From contig JAEZVV010000112.1 in assembly GCA_023443095.1 (NCBI GenBank), positions 7,681 to 71,680 on the forward strand: a DNA stretch of 64,000 nt. The letters run 5' to 3'. The DNA is from Pseudomonadota bacterium (lineage in GTDB: Bacteria; Pseudomonadota; Gammaproteobacteria; Burkholderiales; Burkholderiaceae_F). Positions within the stretch are counted from its first letter, which is position 1. Every line of letters starts with the position of its first letter. Positions 58,525 to 64,000 of this stretch are shown piece by piece. The notes under the pieces are model-generated. The model made no database searches. It worked only from the letters and a program-made list of their open reading frames with translations, and was not told the DNA's origin. A program made the position numbers and the translations under genes.

Positions 58525-60225
58525 TCACCTCGGCGTGAGCAAGGCGGTGGCGCGGATCGCTGCCAGAGTGGCGTTGGGGGTGATGACTTCCGGGTCGCAG
58601 GCGAGCTCGATCAGCGCCGGCCGCCGCTGGACGCGCAGATGGCTCAGCGCCGCCGACAGGGCGCTGCCGAACTCGTCGGTGCTGTCGACGCGGGCGCCGA
58701 AGGCGCCGTAGGACTCGGCCAGCCGCCCGAAATCCGGGTTGGTCAGCGCGGTGGAGCAGACCCGTCCGGGGAACTCGCGTTCCTGGTGCATGCGGATGGT
58801 GCCGTACATCCCGTTGTTGAACACGATGAACAATACGGCGGCCTGCTCGGCGACGGCGGTGGCGAGTTCCTGCCCGGTCATGAGGAAGTCGCCGTCGCCG
58901 GCGAAACACACAACTGATCGTTCAGGCGCAACGATCTTGGCCGCAATCGCCGCCGGCGCGCCGTAACCCATCGCCCCGCTCACCGGCGCGAGTTGGGTGC
59001 GCAGGCCGGAGTAGGGCCAGAAGCGGTGGGCCCAGGTGGCGAAGTTGCCGGCGCCGTTGGCGACGATCGTATCGGCGGGCAGCGCCCGTTTGAGGATCTG
59101 GATCACTTCCCACAAGTCGAGCCGCGGCTGGCCGCTGGCGTAGACCGCCGGCCGCTGCTGCCAGGCCAGGTAGTCGGCGCGGGCGGCCGCGGTCTGATCC
59201 CGCCAGGGCGGGTTTTCGACCGGAATCATCATCGCCAGTCGGGCCGCGATTTGCGCCGGGCCGGCGCAGATCGCCAGCTCGGGCTGATACACGCGGCCGA
59301 GTTCGTTGATGTCGGCGTGGATATGGACCAGAGGCTGTTGCGGCTGCGGCGCGGTGAACAGGGTGTAGCCAGAACTCGTCATTTCGTCGAGCCGGGCGCC
59401 GATCGCAATGACCAGGTCGGCGTCACGCACGCGGCTGGCCAGGCGCGGATTGATCGCGATGCCGAGTTCGCCCACATAGTTGGGGCGGCGATTGTCGTAG
59501 AGGTCCTGACGGCGGAAGGCACAGGCCACCGGCAGGGCACTGGCTTCGGCAAAACGCTGCAGGTTGGTGACCGCGGCTTCGCTCCAGCCCGCGCCGCCGG
59601 CAAGGATCAAGGGGCGTTGCGCCTTGCGCAGGAGGCGCTGCAAGGCCGCGACCTGGGTGTCCGACGGGGCAGGACAAAGCGCCTGGTGGCAGCGCGCGTC
59701 GGCCGCAGCCGTGAGTTCGACGAGAACATCCTGCGGCAGGGCCAGCACGACCGGGCCCGGGCGCCCGCTGGTGGCGACCTGAAAGGCGCGGGCGACGAAT
59801 TCGGGGATGCGGTCGGCGCGTTCGATCTGCGCCACCCACTTCGCCAGCGGTCCGAACATCCGGATGTAGTCGACCTCCTGGAAGGCTTCGCGGCCGATGG
59901 CGCCGGTGCCGACCTGGCCGACGAACAACACGAGCGGGGTCGAGTCCTGGCACGCAGTATGGATTCCGATCGCGGCATTGGTCGCGCCCGGCCCGCGTGT
60001 CACAAAAGCGACGCCGGGCTGTCCGGTCAGCTTGCCATAGGCTTCGGCCATGAAACTCGCGCCCGACTCGTGCCGGTTGACCACTACCCGGATGCGTTCG
60101 CGTTCGCTCGCCAGCGCGTCCAGCACGGCCAGGAAGCTCTCGCCGGGAACGCAGAACACATGGTCTACGCCCTGGATCAGAAGTTGGTCGACAAGCAGGC
60201 GCGCGCCGGAGCGATTGGGTGGCAT
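58525..60225 (-). CDS. thiamine diphosphate-dependent enzyme (acetolactate synthase-like)
   Basis: From ATG 60225 the product has 566 residues; ATG 60270 would add 15. The N-terminal domain holds VFCVPGESFLAVLDAL with the catalytic Glu29, then ESGASFMAEAYGKLTG and FVTRGPGATNAAIGIHTA. The C-terminal ThDP motif is VVCFAGDGDFLMTGQELATAVAEQAAVLFIVFNNGMYGT (GDG...NN). The central domain (LILAGGAGWSEAAVTNLQRFAE) is the FAD- or ADP-type fold. The protein looks like the catalytic acetolactate synthase family, but the small-subunit gene is absent and FAD-contact residues are not clear, so other decarboxylase or carboligase roles are possible. Confidence 0.88.
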   Translation of the reverse strand: MPPNRSGARLLVDQLLIQGVDHVFCVPGESFLAVLDALASERERIRVVVNRHESGASFMAEAYGKLTGQPGVAFVTRGPGATNAAIGIHTACQDSTPLVLFVGQVGTGAIGREAFQEVDYIRMFGPLAKWVAQIERADRIPEFVARAFQVATSGRPGPVVLALPQDVLVELTAAADARCHQALCPAPSDTQVAALQRLLRKAQRPLILAGGAGWSEAAVTNLQRFAEASALPVACAFRRQDLYDNRRPNYVGELGIAINPRLASRVRDADLVIAIGARLDEMTSSGYTLFTAPQPQQPLVHIHADINELGRVYQPELAICAGPAQIAARLAMMIPVENPPWRDQTAAARADYLAWQQRPAVYASGQPRLDLWEVIQILKRALPADTIVANGAGNFATWAHRFWPYSGLRTQLAPVSGAMGYGAPAAIAAKIVAPERSVVCFAGDGDFLMTGQELATAVAEQAAVLFIVFNNGMYGTIRMHQEREFPGRVCSTALTNPDFGRLAESYGAFGARVDSTDEFGSALSAALSHLRVQRRPALIELACDPEVITPNATLAAIRATALLTPR

Positions 60226-60316
60226 GGTTCGGTCGGTGACGGGTTCGCGCGGCAGTGTAAGCGCGCGCATCGATTCCCGGTCTGGAACAATCGGCATATC
60301 GAAGAGGAGAGGTTCC

Positions 60317-62572
60317 ATGCAAGTTTGGGTCTGGCTGCTGGCTTGGGGAATGGCGCTGTTCGGCGCTGCGGTCGGTGCGCAGGAAGCGGCGCCGCTGCCC
60401 AACCCGATGGCAGCCGACGTCAAAGTGGCCCCGGCACCGGTGGTGGCGCGGCCGAAAGTGGGGCTGGTCCTGTCGGGCGGCGGCGCGCGCGGGTTTGCCC
60501 ACATCGGCGTGATCCGGGTGCTGGAAGAACTGGGCGTGCAGGTCGAGGTGTTGACCGCCACCAGCATGGGATCGATCGTGGGCGGCGGTTATGCCGCCGG
60601 CTATACCGCGGGCGAGATGCAGAACATCGTTGCCAATGTCGATTGGACCGCGATTTTTTCGGCGCGGGCCCCGCGCGAGGAGCTCAACTGGCGGCGCAAG
60701 GAAGACGACTACAAGAACCTCGCCGCGGGCGAGATCGGCATCAGCGGCGGCAAGCCGGCCTTGCCCGCAGGGGCGATCTCGAGCCAGAACCTGGATCTCT
60801 TCCTGCGCTCGATCACCAAGCCGGTGAACGCCGTCAACGACCTGGCGCGGCTGCCGATTCCGTTTGCCGCGATGGCGACCAATCTCGAAACCGGCAAGCT
60901 GGTCGTGATGCAGCGCGGCGCCACCCTCGAGCAGGCGATGCGGGCGTCGATGTCGGTGCCGGGCGCTTTCCCGCCCTTCGACTTCCGCGGTCAGCTGCTG
61001 GTCGACGGCGGCCTGGTGCGCAACCTGCCGGTCGACTACGCCCGCAAGATGGGGGCGGAGGTGGTGATCGCCGTCAACGTCGGAACGCCGCTGTCGGGGC
61101 GGGCCGAACTCGGCAACCTGTTCGGCGTGGCCGGCCAGATGATCAACATCCTGACCGAGCAGAACGTCGAAGTCAGCCTCTCGCATCTGGGGCCCCAGGA
61201 CATCCTGATCACCCCCGACCTCAAGGATTTCAGCGCGGCCGATTTCGACCAGTGGGCCAAGATCATTGCCGCCGGAGAAGCGGCGGCACGCGCTGCGGTT
61301 GAGCGCCTGCGCCGGCTGGCGGTGCCACCGGCCGATTTCCGCGCCTGGGAAGCGGTGCGGATGGCCGCGATCGGCCGCTCCGAGCCAGCCGTTCTTGACG
61401 ATTTGAAAGTCGAGGGCCTGAGCGTGGTCAACCCGGCTGCGGTTTACGCCGCCGTCGATCTGCCGCTGGGCCAGCCAGTGGATGCCGACGAGATCGATGC
61501 CGCTGCCCGCCGCGTTTGGGGCAGCGGCGACTTCGAAGCGGTGCCGTATCGCATAGACCGGGGGCCGGGCGGCACCCAGACCTTGGTGCTGACGCCGATC
61601 GAAAAACCCTGGGGCTACAACACGCTGCGGCTGGGCGGTAGCGTGCAGACCGATTTCGCCGACAGCAGCACCTTCAATTTCCTGGTGGCGCATACCTGGA
61701 GCTGGATCAACCGCTGGGGCGGCGAGTGGCGCAACGAACTTCAGGTCGGACAGTACGGACGGCTCCTGACCGAGTTCTACCAGCCGCTCGGAGCTGGCAG
61801 CCCGTGGTTTCTGATGCCGCGCCTGATGAGCACGCGGGAGTCCTTCGACCTCTACCTGGGCGACGACAACGTCGGCCGCTTGCGCAACGAAACGGCGACG
61901 GGCGATCTGCGCCTGGGCTACCAGATCGGCCGCCTCGGTTATGCCAGCCTCGGCTTCGGATATCTGCGGGCGACCACGCGGCCCTTGATCGGGCTGTCCT
62001 TCGTGCCGCCTTCGACCACTAGCGCGCCGACGGTCTCGGCCGAACTCAAGCTCGATACGCTCAACAGCGTGAGCTTCCCCACGGCCGGGTACTACCTGGC
62101 CGCCGAGGGCTTCCGTTATGCACGGGACGTCGGATCGGCCAAACGCGATTCGGCCTATTTCGCCGAGGCGAGCAAGCCGCTGACCTTCGGGCGCTGGACC
62201 ACGGTGCTCGACGCCCGGGCCGGTCTGTCGACACAGGAAGGCACGTTCCGCCTGGGCGGGATCTTCAGCCTGTCGGGTTCACCGGTCGGGCGCTACATCG
62301 GCTCGCGCATGGTGTTCGGGCGCGCCATGATCAGCCGCAACATCAGCGATGCGCTGGGCGAGATCCGGATGCCGATCTACGCCGGGATTTCGCTCGAGGC
62401 CGGAAAGACCGACGGCCTCGAGAGCGGATCTCTGAGCGGAAGCCAGGGCTGGCAGCGGGCCGCCTCGCTTTTCCTGGGAGCCGATTCGCCGGTCGGGCCG
62501 CTCTATTTCGCGCTCGGCAAGACCGCGGGCGGCGAGAGTGCCGCTTATCTCTACTGGGGGCGGCCGCAATAA
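60317..62572 (+). CDS. patatin-like phospholipase autotransporter (type Vd, PlpD-like)
   Basis: From ATG 60317 (AGAGGAGAGG upstream) the product has 751 residues. Signal peptide (LAWGMALFGAAVGA), patatin domain (about 45-330) with the oxyanion loop GGGARG (54-59), nucleophile Ser83 in ATSMGS and Asp230 in VDGG, then a POTRA-like segment (about 355-435: VEGLSVVNPAAVYAAVDLPLGQPVDADEID) and a C-terminal barrel (about 440-751, repeated strands such as LRLGGSVQTDF, GYASLGFGYLR and terminal LYWGRPQ). This is the layout of PlpD and FplA, in which the lipase is carried to the surface by its own barrel. It is divergent from the ThDP enzyme gene. Confidence 0.93.
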   Translation: MQVWVWLLAWGMALFGAAVGAQEAAPLPNPMAADVKVAPAPVVARPKVGLVLSGGGARGFAHIGVIRVLEELGVQVEVLTATSMGSIVGGGYAAGYTAGEMQNIVANVDWTAIFSARAPREELNWRRKEDDYKNLAAGEIGISGGKPALPAGAISSQNLDLFLRSITKPVNAVNDLARLPIPFAAMATNLETGKLVVMQRGATLEQAMRASMSVPGAFPPFDFRGQLLVDGGLVRNLPVDYARKMGAEVVIAVNVGTPLSGRAELGNLFGVAGQMINILTEQNVEVSLSHLGPQDILITPDLKDFSAADFDQWAKIIAAGEAAARAAVERLRRLAVPPADFRAWEAVRMAAIGRSEPAVLDDLKVEGLSVVNPAAVYAAVDLPLGQPVDADEIDAAARRVWGSGDFEAVPYRIDRGPGGTQTLVLTPIEKPWGYNTLRLGGSVQTDFADSSTFNFLVAHTWSWINRWGGEWRNELQVGQYGRLLTEFYQPLGAGSPWFLMPRLMSTRESFDLYLGDDNVGRLRNETATGDLRLGYQIGRLGYASLGFGYLRATTRPLIGLSFVPPSTTSAPTVSAELKLDTLNSVSFPTAGYYLAAEGFRYARDVGSAKRDSAYFAEASKPLTFGRWTTVLDARAGLSTQEGTFRLGGIFSLSGSPVGRYIGSRMVFGRAMISRNISDALGEIRMPIYAGISLEAGKTDGLESGSLSGSQGWQRAASLFLGADSPVGPLYFALGKTAGGESAAYLYWGRPQ

Positions 62573-62576
62573 GGGC

Positions 62577-63191
62577 TCAGGCAGCGGGCTCGGTCGACTT
62601 GGCCATGCGGCGGGCGGCGAAAGCGAAAACCACGGCGGCCCAGCCGTCGAAGATCAGTTCGATCGACAGGAACAGGCCCAGCGCCCACAGCCCCGAGCCC
62701 GGCCAGCCCAGGAACAGGACCAGGCCCAGCAACAAAGACGTCAGGCCTGAGAGGACGATCAGGCCCCAGCCCTTGGCTTCGCGGTGGGTGAGGCCGAGCC
62801 AGGTCTTGACCGCACCCATCGCCACCAGATAGGCCGCGACCACCAGGGTCAGGCTCTCGGCGGCCAGCACCGGGTTGAACAACATCAGCGCGCCGGCGAC
62901 GACCGAAAAAAGCGCCATCAGAACGGCGCCGGCCTTGCCTTTCCAGCCGTCGATTCGCCACGCCATCACCAAGCCCGAACCGCCGGCCACCAGCAACATG
63001 GCGCCGAAAAACACCGCAACACCGATCGAATACGCCAGCGGCTGGAAAAAGCCGAGGGTGCCGAACACCAGCGCCAGGATGCCCCAGGCAAGCAAGAGGC
63101 CCCAATGGCGCGAGGCGGGCAGAAGGATCCGCTCGCGCAGCGACTGAAGGCTGGTGTCAAGAGCGGTCGACGGCTGCGGCGAAGCGGACAT
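62577..63191 (-). CDS. HdeD-family membrane protein
   Basis: From ATG 63191 (AAGGAGCTCG upstream) the product has 204 residues with six transmembrane helices after a Ser-rich cytoplasmic stretch. Patterns such as RHWGLLLAWGILALVFGTLGFFQP, GGSGLVMAWRIDGWKGKAGAVLMALFSVVAGALMLFNP and GLTHREAKGWGLIVLSGLTSLLLG match HdeD (DUF308 repeats). E. coli HdeD aids acid resistance at high cell density. It is convergent with the patatin gene and ends 4 bp past its stop. Confidence 0.87.
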   Translation of the reverse strand: MSASPQPSTALDTSLQSLRERILLPASRHWGLLLAWGILALVFGTLGFFQPLAYSIGVAVFFGAMLLVAGGSGLVMAWRIDGWKGKAGAVLMALFSVVAGALMLFNPVLAAESLTLVVAAYLVAMGAVKTWLGLTHREAKGWGLIVLSGLTSLLLGLVLFLGWPGSGLWALGLFLSIELIFDGWAAVVFAFAARRMAKSTEPAA

Positions 63192-63302
63192 GGCGAGCTC
63201 CTTGCGGAAGCGGCCCGGCGGGCCGCGGCGAACGCATGGTAATCGCGCTGCCGCGTTCGCCCGGTCCTTGTCGCGCCCACACAGGGGCGGGCGCGGCGGC
63301 AA

Positions 63303-64000
63303 TCAGCCCGCGTCGGGGCGGGCGGCGATCTGCGCCCGCAGGCGGCGCCGCAGGGCGCGGTCGGCGCGGTCCTTGTTTTCGACCTCGACCACCAGTTCGC
63401 GGTAGAGCGCCCAGCACATCAGGGCGATCACCACGGTGAACGGCAGGGAGAAAGTGATCGCAGCCGACTGCAAGGCCTTTAACCCGCCGGCGAGCAGCAG
63501 GGCGATCGCGCTGCCGGCGATCAGCCCGCCCCACATCATCTTGCTGCGCTGGGTCGGGCGCAGGTCGCCCGAGGACAACATGCCGAGCACGAACACGCCG
63601 GAGTCGCCCGAGGTGACGAAGAAAATCACCAGCAGCACGGTGGAGACCACCGACAGCAACAAGCTCAGCGGCAGCGACTGGTACATCACGAATAGCGCGG
63701 TGGCGACGTCGGCCTTGACCGCCTCCACCAGCGGCGCGCTGCCGAAGATCTGCAGGTTGAGCGCGGTGCCGCCAAAAATCGAGAACCAGATCCAGGCCAC
63801 CAGGGCCGGCACCAGCAGGCCGCCGACCACGAACTCGCGGATGGTGCGGCCGCGCGAGATGCGGGCGATGAACAGGCCCACGAAGGGCGACCAGGAGATC
63901 CACCACGCCCAGTAGAAGACGGTCCAGTCGCCGATCCAGCTGTCGGTACGGAACGGCGTCAGGCGCAGGCTCATGCTCACGAAATCGGTGAGATAGGCGC
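63303..64000 (-). CDS. BCCT-family transporter, C-terminal part (partial)
   Basis: The visible 232 residues read from the right window edge to a stop at 63303; the N-terminal half is missing. WTVFYWAWWISWSPFVGLFIARISRGRTIREFVVGGLLVPALVAWIWFSIFGG is the betaine/choline/carnitine transporter signature with the Trp-rich helix, and the remaining helices (FFVTSGDSGVFVLGMLSSGD) agree. It carries quaternary ammonium or related osmolytes by Na+ or H+ coupling. The C-terminal tail is basic (ALRRRLRAQIAARPDAG), as in osmosensing members such as BetP, but the tail alone does not show osmoregulation. Confidence 0.92.
   Translation of the reverse strand, partial: AYLTDFVSMSLRLTPFRTDSWIGDWTVFYWAWWISWSPFVGLFIARISRGRTIREFVVGGLLVPALVAWIWFSIFGGTALNLQIFGSAPLVEAVKADVATALFVMYQSLPLSLLLSVVSTVLLVIFFVTSGDSGVFVLGMLSSGDLRPTQRSKMMWGGLIAGSAIALLLAGGLKALQSAAITFSLPFTVVIALMCWALYRELVVEVENKDRADRALRRRLRAQIAARPDAG

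Overview
The window is a GC-rich bacterial chromosome segment with dense coding, short intergenic gaps and strongly GC-biased third positions. The gene content points to a betaproteobacterium, most likely Burkholderiales or a close relative: a gltIJKL-type glutamate/aspartate ABC system, an archaic (Csu-type) chaperone-usher pilus, fadN/A/E-like beta-oxidation genes, an HdeD-like protein and a PlpD-like type Vd autotransporter. I see no rRNA, tRNA, CRISPR array, insertion sequence or integrase, so the DNA looks like ordinary chromosome carrying several surface and stress loci.

Layout. 1-3.7 kb (minus): thymidine phosphorylase-like gene (cut by the window edge), a beta-CASP metallo-beta-lactamase protein, an HNH nuclease, a small unknown and two lipoproteins. 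3.8-6.9 kb: an MFS transporter, a small unknown gene and a CYTH-CHAD protein. 6.9-11.8 kb: a four-gene operon (RND adaptor, RND pump, DUF2892 protein, CsoR/FrmR-family repressor) with a CsoR-like operator in front. 11.9-16.8 kb: a Csu-type pilus cluster with three spore-coat-U pilins, chaperone and usher. 16.8-19.5 kb (minus): EamA transporter, mtnA and a class II aldolase, all overlapping by ATGA, which suggests a methylthioribose/deoxyribose salvage route. 19.5-21.6 kb (minus): dps, an outer-membrane beta-barrel gene, a DUF3149 micro-protein and a zinc-ligand-poor DksA-like protein. 21.8-25.5 kb: an ADP-forming acyl-CoA synthetase fused to a GNAT acetyltransferase, and a TraB/GumN protein. 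25.5-28.4 kb: doxX, a GST and an extradiol dioxygenase, divergent from a LysR regulator. 28.5-37.8 kb: a TetR-led fatty acid beta-oxidation cluster.

37.9-44.5 kb is the most interesting part. It holds a probable functional-amyloid or fibre export system that resembles the Pseudomonas Fap system but is clearly divergent. Its parts are a coiled-coil outer-membrane barrel (FapF-like), a periplasmic C39 peptidase (FapD-like), two small secreted proteins with QN-rich C-termini, and a cysteine-free Asn/Ser- then Gly/Ala-rich 522-residue protein. Directly upstream lies a sigma-54 activator gene, and between them a textbook -24/-12 promoter plus an inverted repeat suitable as an upstream activator site. 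The C-termini of the large fibre candidate and the 140-residue protein share a QN(S/T)G-x3-L-x-Q motif, which suggests a major subunit and a nucleator or minor subunit.

44.9-64 kb: an amidase, a YciA-like thioesterase plus SDR pair, an Atm1-like ABC exporter, two tandem GltI-like binding proteins with gltJKL, a DUF2807 lipoprotein, glycerate 2-kinase, pyrC, a small conserved-looking gene, a DUF4239 membrane protein with a ThDP-dependent enzyme, a patatin-type autotransporter, an HdeD-like protein and the C-terminal part of a BCCT transporter. Family names here come from reading motifs in the translations. No database search was possible.
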